NCBI RefSeq assembly: GCF_025698545.1
Contig: NC_068569.1
Coordinates: 15,624,001-15,688,000, forward strand
DNA: 64,000 nucleotides
Direction of reading: 5' to 3'
Origin: Gossypium raimondii
Taxonomy: Eukaryota; Streptophyta; Magnoliopsida; Malvales; Malvaceae
Shown here: piece by piece, positions 51,970 to 64,000 of the stretch
How the letters are laid out: each line of letters begins with the position of its first letter
How positions within the stretch are numbered: position 1 is the first letter of the stretch
Notes under the pieces: generated by a model
What the model saw: the letters and a program-made list of their open reading frames with translations, nothing else
Database searches by the model: none
What the model was told of the DNA's origin: nothing
Translations under genes and position numbers: made by a program

Positions 51970-53393
51970 ATGCCGTTGAAAAGCTTTGTTCGGGAGATAG
52001 GAAATATGTCAAAGAAATTTACCAAGAAGGAAAAACATGAATGTAGGAGGGGAGGAGCCTATATTGCTCCCGATTCTTCACCATTATCATCAACAGCTGG
52101 TTCTTCAACTGCATTAACGGAACACGGACGATGGGCTAATTTACCTCCTGAATTACTTTTAGATATAATTCAAAGAGTGGAAGCAAGGGAAACATGTTGG
52201 CCTGGAAGGGGAGATGTGGTTGCTTGTGCTTCTGTTTGCAGATCCTGGAGACAAATCACTAAAGAGGTTGTTAAAACCCCTGAACAATGTGGCTTCTTAA
52301 CTTTCCCCATCTCTTTAAAGCAGGTAAACTTCATTTATTACTATTAATTTCCCCTTGTTGTAGAAAAAAGGGTAAAAATAAATAGGTTATTTTTCTGGGT
52401 ATAGCCTGGATCAAGGGATACTCCGATTGAATGCTTTATTCAGAGGGAAAAGGCAACTTCAACATATCGATTATATATGGGTCTCAGTCCTGGTAATTTT
52501 TTTCTTCTTATGGTGTTTCAACTTAGTGATATGTCGATCTAACTGATATTTATTAGTGTATTTACGAATTTTACAGCTCTCTCGGGTAATTTGAATAAGC
52601 TGTTACTGGTTGCTAAAAAAGTTAGAAGGGCTACCTGTACTGATTTTGTGATATCATTAGTTGGCAATGATTTCTCTAGATCAAGCAACAACTATGTTGG
52701 AAAACTCAAGTAAGATTTTAAATGTGTTATTTTTGCTTTAAGGATTGGTTGTCGTGCAGTTTAAGAATGAAAAGTTAAATCAACAGATCTAATTTCATGG
52801 GAACCAAGTTCAACATTTTTGACAGTCAACCTCCGAAAGACTCTCTGGTCCAATCCACTAATCGATCCCTTCAGAAAACTCATTCGAGACAGGTGTCTCC
52901 AAGGAAACCTATGTTTATCACAGCCAAAATCTCTTATGAGCTCAATGTTCTTCGGACCAGAGGTCCGAGGAGAATGAAGTGTGATATGTACTCGATCCCT
53001 GCCTCTGCAATCGGACAAGGAGGGACCGCTCCTACTCCAACGGCGTTCACAAATTGCAATGATGAGGCACAACTTGGGTTCAAAACTCTGAAATCGGCAC
53101 AAAATGTACCCCTAGTATTGAGAAATAAAGCTCCTAGATGGCATGAACAGTTGCAGTGTTGGTGCCTAAATTTTAAAGGACGAGTTACAGTAGCTTCCGT
53201 AAAGAATTTCCAGCTGGTGGCCGCAGCAGAGCCAAGCCAAAATGTTGCAGTACCGGAACAAGAGAAAGTGATTCTGCAATTCGGCAAGATCGGTAAGGAC
53301 ATTTTCACCATGGATTATCGTTACCCACTCTCAGCTTTACAAGCATTTGCAATCAGCTTAAGCAGCTTTGACACAAAACCTGTTTGTGAATAG
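51970..53393 (+). CDS. Tubby-like F-box protein
   Basis: F-box plus Tubby domain protein; in plants these bind SKP1 of SCF ubiquitin ligases and tether to plasma-membrane PIP2. Four exons: 51970-52323, 52405-52492, 52577-52709, 52787-53393; 393 residues. F-box at about 55-110 ([17 protein letters not shown]...[11 protein letters not shown]). Tubby domain from about 120: [48 protein letters not shown] with Lys190 and Lys192 at the PIP2-contact positions known in plant TLPs, [32 protein letters not shown], and the C-terminal [10 protein letters not shown]. The leader upstream appears to hold an intron (GTAAGT near 51686 to CAG near 51825). The frame is open above 51970 to another ATG (51922), but family starts favour 51970. 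Paralogue number undecided. Confidence 0.95.
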
Positions 53394-53699
53394 CAATTCT
53401 CGTGTTCCCTCTGTTGGCATAATCATGGTAGTGTTCATTCACTACAGTCTGGTTGTAAATATTTTGTTTGGAAGCACTTTACGCTTTGCCATTTTCGTCG
53501 GCAGCAGCATTCGCACCCTGCATGCTTCGTATAAAATCGCACCAAAACTGCTTTTGTTTTACCATAGTAATATAACATGGAAATACAAAAGGAAATGAAG
53601 AGCATGGTCAGTAGTATATTTTGTAATAGACTCGCTTGTACATTTTGTTTAAGAGAAGCAATATTATATATATATATATATTTATACTTTTTCAAAATT

Positions 53700-55600
53700 T
53701 GTAGAACCTTTAATAATTTTTTAAAGAATTTGCTGATGTAGCAATATGTTCTACTAGTATCAATTTCATTCAGGAGTTTTGTTAATCACACCAACAGTTA
53801 ACCTGATATTTTCTAATAAAATGGGTTTAATTATTCTTTTGGATTTATAAGAAGAGTTGAATTGACTGCGAATTAAATAGATTTTTTTTCTTTTGTAGAG
53901 AAGTTTTGGACTTATAAGCCTTTCTTTAAATAATATATACAACATTTGGGCTCTCAATGAAAATGCAATTGAAATAGCAAAAGTTGAAGAAAAGTGATAA
54001 TTTCTCCCACAGACATCCAAAACACTTGGTGGAAACTTCATTCTTTATTTAATACATGTAAAATATTTTTATGCAGATGAAACCAATAAATAATAATTAT
54101 AGAATTAATTATTATGTCAGTCAAAATAAAAGTTATTGAATGGAAGATAAATGGAAATGTTCTCCGAAATTCAAATTTCCTCTCAACCGAAGCCCTTCCG
54201 ATTAAAGATAGGAGAGGGTCAATATATTTGATCCCATTGAAAATAAGATGAATCGAAATGAGCTTTAATTTATCAAGTTGTCTACTAGGTTTAACATAAG
54301 AAACTCACGTTTTTGCCTCCCTGGATGAGTGGTCCTCATGCCTTTACCCTAAGCTACCATCAGTGAAGTAGACATCGTAGACTCCTCCAACAGGTGCACA
54401 AAATTTCAAAATAGAAAAGCCAAAAAGTCCAAACTTTTATATCTTCCAAAATTTTGGAATAGGCTTTGGCAATATACATGATTAATCATACGATACCGCG
54501 CAATTTAACAGTTCCAATCATATGAAGGGACTACGGAGCAACGGTCTCCACCAGGAAAATGGAATAAGGAACCCACTGACATAAGGGAACCTGGAATTGG
54601 ATGATGAGGATTCTAAATATAGAAAGACCTAAAGAGTACTTTACTGTGGATTCCCTGCGCATCCATTTTGTTCATATCATGTACTCTTAACAAAATATTA
54701 AATATGTGAGAAAAGCGCCATCATAATTATTCTATTAATGACAGCATTAGGAAGAAATATGACTGCTGCTACATCTTGTGCATTAGCTTTGTTTGCAGTT
54801 TCGTAGTAGCAGGATTTATCTTCTCACACTATAATTACATGTTTGAATTTGACATTAAAGAAAATGTTGTTTTGCATTAAAAAGAAACAAGAAGAAATAA
54901 TGACTGTGGGGGGAAATCAGGTCTTACCATTCATGTATGGCCATGACCGCCGCCACAGCTATGAACGAATTTCTTGGAAAGAGTTGGAGACGTGCTAGTA
55001 AACCATATTCTTGAACTATGTTCTAAGATCCAAATTTTAGAGACATAACAGTGGATGAAGTAAAGTGCCACTCCTCAAAAACTGACACAGGATCCTGTGA
55101 TAGAGCTACATATGTTGACATTTAGCAACCCAAAGATAAAGAGTATCACCGCACGTCTCACCAAACAGTTCTGCCTGGCAGGAAAAAGAAGGGGGGCTTG
55201 GAATGTTGTTCAGAAGCCAAATCTCCAATTTCCAAGTTCCCGCATCTATGACGTACTAAATTCTATGCTCAAAGTTTAACCCCAAAAAAAGGGAAAAATA
55301 TTCCCGATGATGACCGCACAGTCGAGAAAGTCCATAAATCTAAATTTCCCGCCGGCTTTAGAACACGTAACTAGCCGGTAGTTAAGTATAAAAAGATGGA
55401 TAAATGTTCCTCAAGTTTGATACAGCTTTTCTTAACCGTTCCAGGACCTCACAAGTTAGTCACCATATATTAGGCAGTAAAACTGAACCACAGCCCCTTC
55501 CATCTAATAGCATCCTGAGGTGGTATCAGGTCACATTTGATCGCAGGGTCTCTGCTTCAAGCCCTAATCTTCTCGATAGTACTACTTTGAGAAAAGAAGA
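53700..55600. other. Spacer without recognised gene
   Basis: No domain-bearing frame. An AT run lies at about 53665-53681. Sequence at 55515-55570 has a weak box-B-like word (GCTTCAAGCCC) but no convincing box A. Confidence 0.4.
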
Positions 55601-56100
55601 ATAAACATAAATAATTTTATTTAAATAGAGTATATTTTACCAAGTTGCCAAAATAATGAAGGGAAGAAAATCCAATCCTCCCACTCAAAAATTGGAAGAA
55701 TATCTTACTGTATATTTTGCTGGGTTTCAAAAGGATGATCTGAGATTTTATTGTTGAAGCATCTACGCTAATGGGTAGACTCTGTTTGGGGATCTAATCC
55801 CCACCAATCTGATAAATTCTCAAAAAAAAATAAAAAAAATAAAACAACTTGTTAATGACATAATAGAAGACAAAGCAAAGATTTTTATAAAGTGTTAGTT
55901 CTTTTACAATGGATTCTTGTCCATTAAAGCCTTGCTTCAGCAAGCGAATAACATCTTCGTATTGGCCCAACCAAAAAAAATTCGCCAACTTGCACAACCC
56001 CCACCAGTTTTTCTCTTTATAAGCAGCCACCATTACAATTTCTTACCCATACCATCATCCCCTTGACTTCAGTCTTCTCCCTTGACTGGGGCGGCAATCT

Positions 56101-56152
56101 CTTCTTCTTCTTCTTCTTCTTCTTCTTCTTCTTCTTCTTCTTCTTCTTCTTC
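56101..56152 (+). repeat. (CTT)17 microsatellite in the leader of the RADIALIS-like gene
   Basis: An uninterrupted CTT run of about 52 bases, ending about 90 bases upstream of the ATG at 56245. A TATAAG word at about 56019 could be the TATA box, which would put the repeat inside the 5' untranslated region. Such runs vary in length between individuals. Confidence 0.85.
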
Positions 56153-56244
56153 CTAGCTACTTTCTCTTTTGTCGGTTACTCTTCCTTTAAGATCTCATCT
56201 TGAAAGCCTTACATTCCCTTTTTTATTCACCCCCAACGTAAAAA

Positions 56245-56502
56245 ATGGCATCCTCTATTACGCTTTCACGTGATTCTAACTCCTACTGGACTCCAAAGCA
56301 AAACAAGCTATTTGAAAGGGCACTTGCAGTATATGACAAGGACACCCCAGACCGCTGGCAAAAGGTGGCTGCAGCTGTGGGCGAGAAATCAGTCGAGGAA
56401 GTAAGAAGGCATTATGAGATTCTAGTGAGGGATCTCATGTATATAGAATCTGGTCAAATCCCTATACCCAATTACAAAAGCACTGGGAGTAACAGAAGAT
56501 GA
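56245..56502 (+). CDS. RADIALIS-like MYB/SANT transcription factor
   Basis: Small single-repeat MYB-related protein of the RADIALIS-like family, 85 residues. The SANT/MYB domain spans about residues 11-62: [29 protein letters not shown], then [14 protein letters not shown]. The spaced aromatic residues (Trp15, Trp38, Tyr57) are present. A short tail ([10 protein letters not shown]...) follows. The coding exon is intact; a donor (AAAG/GTACTG near 56519) just after the stop and an acceptor near 57611 suggest a 3' untranslated exon from 57612 to about 57960, a layout known for this family. RADIALIS itself competes for MYB partners in floral asymmetry; the target of this member is unknown. Confidence 0.9.
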   Translation: MASSITLSRDSNSYWTPKQNKLFERALAVYDKDTPDRWQKVAAAVGEKSVEEVRRHYEILVRDLMYIESGQIPIPNYKSTGSNRR

Positions 56503-57611
56503 ATTGCTGGGGTGCAAAGGTACTGTATTAGTAACCATCTCCCATTTACAAATTTAATACTTATTTCCTACTTCTTTTAGTCTTTTCTACTTGAAAACTA
56601 TCAGTCATGCATCTCTATTTTCTGGCTCAACATACTTATTCAATAAACGAAGCCATCTTTCTCTAGACATCCTCTGCAATGCCAGACACTATCAACTTAT
56701 AACAGTGCTGTGGCAGGGCAGGGAATGAAAGTTTTAACAAAACCAATAGGAATATGAACAATCTGAGAAAACTCCTATTAAAGAATATGGTTCACTATGT
56801 TAAGAGCAGTCAACGACTGTAGTTTCAAGAGGGCACCCTTAACATGAAACATGGACGTTACTCGAGCTCTAAAACACAGCAAATAATAGTAACTATATAA
56901 GGGATATCTTTCCTTTTCCTTTCTAATTAATTACGTGACCCTTTCCTCCCCTTTTTGACTACATTGGAAATCGTTTAAAGAATGTTATCCACTATTCTTC
57001 CCAAGCTAGCATTCATGGTAAGACGTTAAAAAAAAAAAAAACTTTGAAATGGGTTGTAATCATATCCATGTTTCCTCTAACATGTCATGTACTCACCTTT
57101 CCATTTCTGGTTAATAAAGTTCAAACCAAACACCGATCTCTATCTCCCCTGAAGATATTTTCCATTACTTTATGTTTATTTTTTTTATAATACGCTAACT
57201 ATAGTCCATACCCTACTTCAACGTACTAAGAAAAACCCCACATGAAATCTAATCCCCTTTTGTTTAGATCACATGCACCTGGTCCTATATATAATTCAAA
57301 GGGCTTGAAACTCAATAACAAAATAAATAAGTTAGCCGGTGCTTCTCGTATTCATATCTGACGTAACCCATTTTTTAAACCATAAATTTCGGATTCTTCT
57401 GTAACCTTTTATTAAAATATTCATAGTTATGAAGCCATCCAATGCTTCAGCTAAAAACAAATAATTGCAATAATCTAACATACATATAGCCATTTGCACA
57501 TGCTCCTCCTCTTATATATTAAACTACTTTCCTAAAAGGCAAGATAATCATTATATATTTTATATATGTATATTACTCTAATGCTCTTGTACCTTTAAAT
57601 ACTCCACAGGT

Positions 57612-57960
57612 TTATGAAGAATCTAAGGCTCCAATGAAGCACAAGTTTCAGCTGCACTGTCAGAGAATCTGTAAAAACTAAAATAAAAAGAATAAATTAT
57701 AAAGAACTGGAGAATTTGCATCGTGATTCTCCCTGTCTTATTTTACATTGAGTGATCGAGTCAGTTTGGTTTTTTCTTTTTGTGTGTGTGTGTCAGTTTG
57801 TTAATATGACAACAAAAGTTGAACTCTACAATTATTAAGCTTGTGAGTATTGTACTGAAGTTACCAGTTTTAAATTAAAAAAAAGTATTACTACTAAATG
57901 CTGTATATCCTTTGTCTACTGAATCAGTGTTTACCTTGTTTGTTTTCAAATAAGTGCAAT
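57612..57960 (+). other. Putative 3' untranslated exon of the RADIALIS-like gene
   Basis: Follows an acceptor TCCACAG and contains no open frame of note. It would end near the AATAAATTAAGG words at about 57959. Inferred from splice signals only. Confidence 0.4.
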
Positions 57961-58569
57961 AAATTAAGGAATCCACTAATCAACAGAGAAAAAAAAAGAT
58001 TGTTCTAGAAATAAGAATAAAAAAATAATCAAGATGATTAATGGAAAACGAAGAAAAAAATATGCTTATTTTCTGGAAATAAAGGGAAAAAAAACAATCA
58101 AGCCGATTAATGGCGAACACTAAAGGAACAGACAACCTTTGCCTTTTCGTCATTAAGAACAGGGTAAAGTTCATTCAGTAAGCACAGATTTGGTTTTGAT
58201 TCTCTTGTATCGCAATGGCATGGAATTTAAAGAATAAAACACAAATTTTTAATAATTGTTGAATAAAATGAGAGCAATCAAAATATGCATAACATCTTAC
58301 CTGTTGAAATTCAGCCTCCAAAATTGTACTGAGTCTGAATAGAGAACCAGTCAGGCAATTGACTGAAAAGATTGGATGTGGAAAAAAAATGAGAGAGAGG
58401 AGATATTGATTTTCCGAAGCAATCAACGAGAGAGAGGTTAAAAATCAAAAGAACGAAATACAGAAGGGATTGCCGTGTTTTTAAGAAAGATGGAAAGGCG
58501 GGGGGATTTTTTTCTTTCCAATAAAAGAAAATTGGAATTCGAAAACAAAAACAGAAAAAGGGTGAAAAT

Positions 58570-58642
58570 TGGAGATGCAGGGCATCGATCCCCGTACCTC
58601 TCACATGCGAAGCGAGCGCATCACCATCTGAGCTACACCCCC
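58570..58642 (-). tRNA. tRNA-Ala (CGC), probably decayed
   Basis: The 73-base minus-strand sequence aligns end to end with plant tRNA-Ala: GGGGGTGTAGCTCAGATGG at the 5' end, anticodon loop TTCGCAT (anticodon CGC), and CATCTCCA at the 3' end. The acceptor and anticodon stems pair, with G-U wobbles. The D-stem has two mispairs (GCTC with ATGC), and the box B invariant GGTTC reads GGATC. These defects suggest a pseudogene or a poorly expressed copy. Confidence 0.75.
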
Positions 58643-58649
58643 ATTAGAA

Positions 58650-59100
58650 ATCTGTACTGTTTGATTTATATCATCAAATATTTTAATTGAGGTTATATTA
58701 ACTTTTCAAAATAAACATATTTATATCATACGAATTTCAAAGAAGTTGTTATCTTCTATCTTTATTAAAACTCATGTTTGACGTATGCTTGCAAGAATCC
58801 AACATAATCGTTAAAGCTCGAATAAACTTTCATAATTCTAAATTACAAGAGTACTTAATCAAGATAAGAGTAATTTGGAACCACTTTCCTTGGCAATATT
58901 TGGATTCTTGACTTATTCCAATGCAATAAGCTAATTTGCTATATAGAGTTATAGAAGTGTGAAAGGCACGCATCTCCAAAAATCTTGTCAACTTGTATTC
59001 AATTAAACTAATGATTTCGTTTAAAAAAATATAAACAATCTCAAATAAAATTTTGGACTCTTGCGTTGGGTGGTGAGTATTTTGCAAATCAAAACCCAAC
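58650..59100. other. AT-rich spacer, nothing recognised
   Basis: No gene. The right part may already belong to the copia remnant that surrounds solo LTR C, but its left edge could not be placed. Confidence 0.35.
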
Positions 59101-59149
59101 AATGATTTTACAACATTTACAATAGTATAATTTCCACGAGTTTAAGAAT

Positions 59150-62100
59150 TAGTTAGATTTGACGGATAAAATATCCCCATAAATTGATTTCTTCCTCTTG
59201 ACCTTTTCCCTTACGTACATTATAATTTTTATGTGTCTAACCCTAAGAGACAATACCTCCATATGTAAATAAATATCCTGTTTGAAATCGATCTTTATGT
59301 GAATCCGATGAATATCAAATGTAACAGTCCGGTTTAGACCCTAGACAGAACAGTGGTTTCGGAACCACAAATTCGAGGTCGTAAAATTATTTTAATATTA
59401 TTTTTGGTATTTACAACATATTATTTGATATGTGTGAAAATTTCGAGAAGTAATTTTACCGATTGGTTGGTTAATTTGATAAAAGGACTTAATCGCACAA
59501 AATGCAAAAGTTGTATGCTATTTGTTAATGTGCTATATTGCTAAGTCCTTATTATGCAAATGGACCATTGATATGGTTAATGGACAATAATGACCATCCA
59601 CTAAGTGTTTATGAATTATATTAATTAAGGTTTAATAAGTAATTTTAGGAATAACGTTATTATTAAATAAAATAAAGTTAAAATATGCTTATATTCTGGC
59701 ATGTTCAACCGAATATAGAGAAAATAAATAAGGTTTGAAGCTTGGTGAATTTCGGCACCTTTAAATCTTGATTTAGGTATGTTCTTTGCTCGGTTTTTGA
59801 TGATTTTTATGTTTTTGAGATCGTTGCTTTGTATTCTAGCTAGCCCATGCCCTAATTTTCAGAATTTATGCTGAATTTGTGATTTTCCATTGATGATATC
59901 TTGATGTTTTTTTTGTTTGATGATGAAAAATAAATATTTGTTGATAGATTAATATGTTTAATTAAATGATTTTTGATAAAAATGTCTATTAAGGATTAAA
60001 TTGTGAAATTTGTAAATTGAAGGGTCAAATTATGAAATAAATTGAATAAATGGGCTGCTAAGGACCTAGGGTAAATTCGGCCTAACATGGGTTTGTTGAA
60101 ATTTTGAGTAATTTGTGTTATTTTGAAATAGGGACTAAATTGTAAAAATGTGAAATATTAGGGGCTAAAATGAAAAATGCCAAAATTACGTATTTTTGGA
60201 TAAAATTGAATGAATATGTTATTAAACAAGCCAAATTTGAATTGAATTAGATCAAGAAAAGAGGAGATCAGATTTGGATCGGGGAAAAATCGAAAATTTT
60301 TTAATCGTCATCCGGTTCGTTCATGTCCGTACGAGGTAAGTTCATAAGTAAATAAATACTGTTAAATTCAAAAGTATGTGTGTTATATGTGCTGAATTGA
60401 ATTATAATAAGTATATGAGTAAATAAATACTCGTTAAGAGCTTGAATCGATCGAATTATAACGTCCAAAAGCGCTGTACGAACCATAGGAATAGTATAGG
60501 ATACATATGTCATGACATAAGATTCCGATATGATTTATCTTGTAAGACCACGTCTGGGACGTTGGTGTCGATTTGAGATTTTTGTCTAAGACCATATCTT
60601 GGACATCGACATCGTATACGATTTCGTATAAGACCCTGTCTAGGGCAGTGGCATCGATATTTGATTACATGTAAGACCACATCTGGGATGTTGGCATTGT
60701 AAGATCTTCCGAGCTATCTGAGTATCCTTATTGATTCCGAATGGTTCAACGGGCAATATCGAGAAATGAATGACTATGTGAAAGTATATCTGATTCAGGT
60801 ACGTACGAAGTGTATATGATATTCAAGAATGAAAGGTGAGTATGTTTCAAATAACTATGTGAAAGTATATCCGATTCAGGTACGTACGAAGTGTATACGA
60901 TATTCAAGAATGAAAGGTGAGTATGTTTCAAATGACGATATGTGAAATACATGAAAATGAATGAAATGAATGTATATAAATGAACTTTGTGATACATATG
61001 CTCGTTATATGAAATTGTAATGAAATAAGCTTAATTATATTCAAGAGTTCGAATACCATGAAATTGTGGTCCTATGTTTCGAACATGGGATTTATGAAAC
61101 ATGAAACATGGTTTTGAGGTATGCTAGTTTGGTTTGAAAAATGATTAGATAAATGTTATTGATAAGGTTAAATTATTACATATGTTATGTATATGTGAAA
61201 GAGTTAAAGAAACATGTTTTGATTTGTTGGTTATGCGTTTGTATGACCGAATGTGATATATTTGAATGAGGAGTATATATGGTTCGAACAGTGGAATTAT
61301 GAAGCATGTGTAATATGACTTTGATGTATGGTAGTTAATTTGAATTTTGAATTGATAAATAAGATTGAAATGATTGAATTTTAAAGCATGGTTTATATGT
61401 TCATTGATAAATAAGGTAAGTGAAGTTGTGTAATGTGATAATATGGATTATATGAGAAAAGTGATTTTATATGTGTATGAGATTAACTAAATTCAGTCTA
61501 TTCGAATTGAATTATATATGTTACTGTGATGAATTATTTGCTTATGGCTTACTAAGCTTTCAAAGCTTACTTTGTGTATTTTCCCTATGTTTATAGAGTT
61601 TCGGATGCTTGCTCGGATTGGAAGTCGTAGGAGACCACATCACACTATCCAGTTTTTGCTTCAGTAAATAAATGCTTTGAGTTTTGGTTATGTGGCATGT
61701 ATAGGCTAGTTTTGATATACTGGTTTTGGAAGTTGTGTATATATATAGACATGCGAAAATGGCTTAATCATGATGTTAATGCTTGTGTGTATTCGGTCAT
61801 ATCTCAAGATTATTATGGAAGTATGTTTCATGGTGTATATATGTGTGGTATTTGGTTATATGATTTTGTTTGAATAATGAGTTAGTTGATGGTTGTGTTT
61901 TGCTAAAATGCATGAGTTTCTATAAAATAAGTTGGTATAATTGATGGCTTGTATATTGGTTGTTTAGGTACGGTTGGTGATGGCAAAGTATGCACATGTT
62001 TTATGCTTGAATGGTTGTTCATTTAGGTTCGATTTTTAAATGACTCATTGGATGGTTGAAAAGGGTGATGTCTAGACATGATTTTAGCATGTGAACTAGG

Positions 62101-64000
62101 CATGATATGTCTATTTATTAGTGTTCGAAAATGGTTCAAATTGATATGTAATATGCGCATAATTTTGTAATGTGAAAATAGGTATATTTTGGTAATGTGA
62201 TAATGCTAGTTATTATCTATTTTGTTAGTGGAAATTAAGCTGTGGGAAATGGTCAAATTGGTATAATATACAAATGTGTAAAGCTTATAAATTTGGTATA
62301 CTTGATTCGGCAACTGAGTTTAGGAATAGCTATTGTTACTGTAGCATATTGCGCATGAAATTGTAATGTATTAAAACTATATTTGACCATCTGGTGATAT
62401 TTGATAATGACCTATATTTGGATAATTAATAGGTCGTATAATATGGATTGGTTTAGCTTGATTTGCTAACGCACTTAGGTTTATGAAATGATACGTTTAA
62501 TAATTAGCCATTGAATTAGATGTATACAAAAGAATGAGATGAAATATGTGATTGTTATATGGAATAAAATATATTTAATTATATTTTAGGTATTCGAATG
62601 CCATGAATAGATGGACATATGCTTCGAACGTTGAACTTATGAAGCATAAGAAACAGGATATGGATATATATTAGTTGGTACGAATATTTGAATAAGTAAA
62701 TGGTAATGACTTGGTTGAGTTTCAGAGCATGGTTTGTAATGCGAATTTGGTTTATGTGATTGAGTGAATTATGGCTACTTGGTTCGTGAATAATTATGAT
62801 TTATTTAATTAGATATGTGATATATATATATATATGTAATGACTTGACATTTATGAATGATTGGTGAGATGTTATTTGAGCTTGAGAACTTTGATAAAGA
62901 AGTTGATAAAATTTTATACATGAATTGTAATAAGTGCTTGTTCGAAAATGTTTTTTTTTGTCCGGTAACGCCTCATAACCCTAATCCAGCAACGGATACT
63001 GGATAGGGGTTTTACATCAAACATCGGTATAGCCAACTAATAGAGGTATTAAATCATTTGAATAAGATAACCTCATACCAACGGTTCCTCTGATATATTT
63101 AAATACATGTTTAATTTCATTCTAATGATTACGTGTTGGTAAAGAACTAAATCTTACTAACAAGCATACAACAAATGCTATATTAGGTCATATATTGCTT
63201 GCAAGATATGTCCTTATGGCATTTAGATATGGTACTTTAAGATCAAGAAACTCTGCAACATTTTTGCAACGATGAAATGAGTCTTTATTCACATCTAGTG
63301 ATCATGCAACCATCGGGGGTACTCAAGGGATATGTTTTATTCTTGTAAAATCTCTTTAAGATCTTTTTTGTATAAGTTGACTAATAGGCATTAATTCTAT
63401 CATTTAAACGTTCGATCTGTAGGTTGAGACAAAATTTTGTTTTTTTCAAGATCTTTCATCTCAAATTCTTTCTTTAAACAATTTATTGTATTTTGAAGCT
63501 CTTCAGGAGTTCCAAGAATATTCAAATCGTCAACATAAATAAAAATTATCATAAAATTAGATCCAAACCTTTTTGTAAAAACATGTGGACAAATTGGATC
63601 ATTTTTATAACCTTCTTTCAATAAGTATTCACTAAGATTTCTTTAATCCGATCAAACACTTTTCCCAAGAAACTCTATATCATTCTGTGATTTTAAATCT
63701 TCCAAGATTTTTATATAAATTTCACTATCAAGCGAGCCATACAAATAGGTTGTAACAACATTCATTAGGCATATATCAAGTTTTTCACGTACTACAAGAC
63801 TAATAAGATATCTAAACGTGATTGCATCTACCATAGGGGAATATGTCTCTTCATAATCAATGTCAAGCCTTTGAGAAAATCATTGTATTGCAGGTCATGC
63901 TTTATATTTTACTGCTTTATTTTTCTCATTTCATTTTCACACAAATACCTTTTATATCCTACAGGTTTTACATATTTAGATGCTTGGATAATAGGTTCAA
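59150..64000 (-). mobile_element. Ty1/copia remnant, running off the right edge
   Basis: Minus-strand copia fossil. Reverse transcriptase words lie at about 63990-63400 (including a YVDDL motif and EFEMKDL), and RNase H words lie at about 63320-63022 and continue left of the nested solo LTR at about 59314-59230. It is degraded, with several breaks, and clearly older than the copia element at 33803-43694. Its 5' part lies outside the window and no LTR was found on the left side. Confidence 0.75.
59320..63016 (+). mobile_element. Solo LTR C (3.70 kb) inside the copia RNase H region
   Basis: Starts TGTAACAGTCC and ends GGGGTTTTACA, flanked by a perfect 5-base target duplication TCAAA (59315-59319 and 63017-63021). 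Its start shares GAACAGTGGTTTCGGxACCAC with solo LTR B, so it belongs to the same superfamily but another subfamily. No internal domain. It holds four units of the TAAGACCAyrTCTxGGA type at about 60541-60700 and an 81-base direct tandem duplication (60773-60853 and 60854-60934). Confidence 0.85.

Noticed and set aside
52761-53311. Minus-strand open frames of 113-125 residues
   Set aside because: They lie antisense to the Tubby domain exon and show no domain.
55515-55605. Possible second SINE
   Set aside because: Only a weak box B; no convincing box A, tail or flanking repeats.
55794-56033. Minus-strand 79-residue frame upstream of the RADIALIS-like gene
   Set aside because: Lies in the probable promoter and leader, lacks a domain, and has a low-complexity C-terminal half.
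57980-58174. 64-residue minus-strand frame with repeated NHLDYFF words
   Set aside because: Comes from an imperfect AT-rich tandem repeat of about 70 bases, not from a coding gene.

Overview
The window is nuclear DNA from a flowering plant. The protein genes carry spliced plant introns and chloroplast transit peptides, AT-rich spacers hold plant LTR, SINE, LINE and foldback repeats, and no bacterial-style operon is present. The style of the large LTRs (ends TGTRAYA...GGGTGTTACA) recalls Malvaceae such as cotton, but that placement is inference from memory, not a search.

Layout. 1-4.2 kb: possible tail of an upstream gene, a long-armed foldback element, then plastid ribosomal protein bL31 on the minus strand. 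4.2-7.7 kb: AT-rich, no gene. 8.1-11.5 kb: a 14-exon gene for the large subunit of ADP-glucose pyrophosphorylase. 11.9-14.0 kb: a 5-exon endo-beta-mannanase on the minus strand. 14.6-18.9 kb: a second foldback element, a SINE and a MITE. 19.1-21.5 kb: dihydroflavonol 4-reductase, with a foldback element in intron 2 and a recognisable MYB/G-box/TATA promoter. 21.8-25.2 kb: LTR remnants, a fourth foldback element and a LINE fragment. 25.5-27.7 kb: plastid ornithine carbamoyltransferase. 28.3-30.6 kb: an 8-exon PfkB-family kinase on the minus strand. 33.8-43.7 kb: one Ty1/copia retrotransposon (minus strand) carrying two related solo LTRs of 2.5-2.8 kb, one in its RNase H region and one in its 5' LTR, in opposite orientations. 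45.3-48.1 kb: a small conserved gene of unknown function and a pectin methylesterase, both minus strand. 49.2-50.8 kb: an inverted repeat pair. 52.0-53.4 kb: a Tubby-like F-box protein. 56.2-58.0 kb: a RADIALIS-like MYB/SANT gene. 58.6 kb: a decayed tRNA-Ala(CGC). 59.3-63.0 kb: a third, 3.7-kb solo LTR inside another copia remnant that runs off the right edge.

The genes are housekeeping and specialised-metabolism loci (starch, mannan, anthocyanin, arginine, pectin) with no sign of a shared pathway or cluster. All exon maps below were built by hand from splice signals and reading phase; every phase closes without a stop. I found no clearly new biological system. The most unusual points are two GC-AG introns with the same donor in one gene, an Asp-type DFR, and related solo LTRs nested in copia elements with palindromic tandem repeats.
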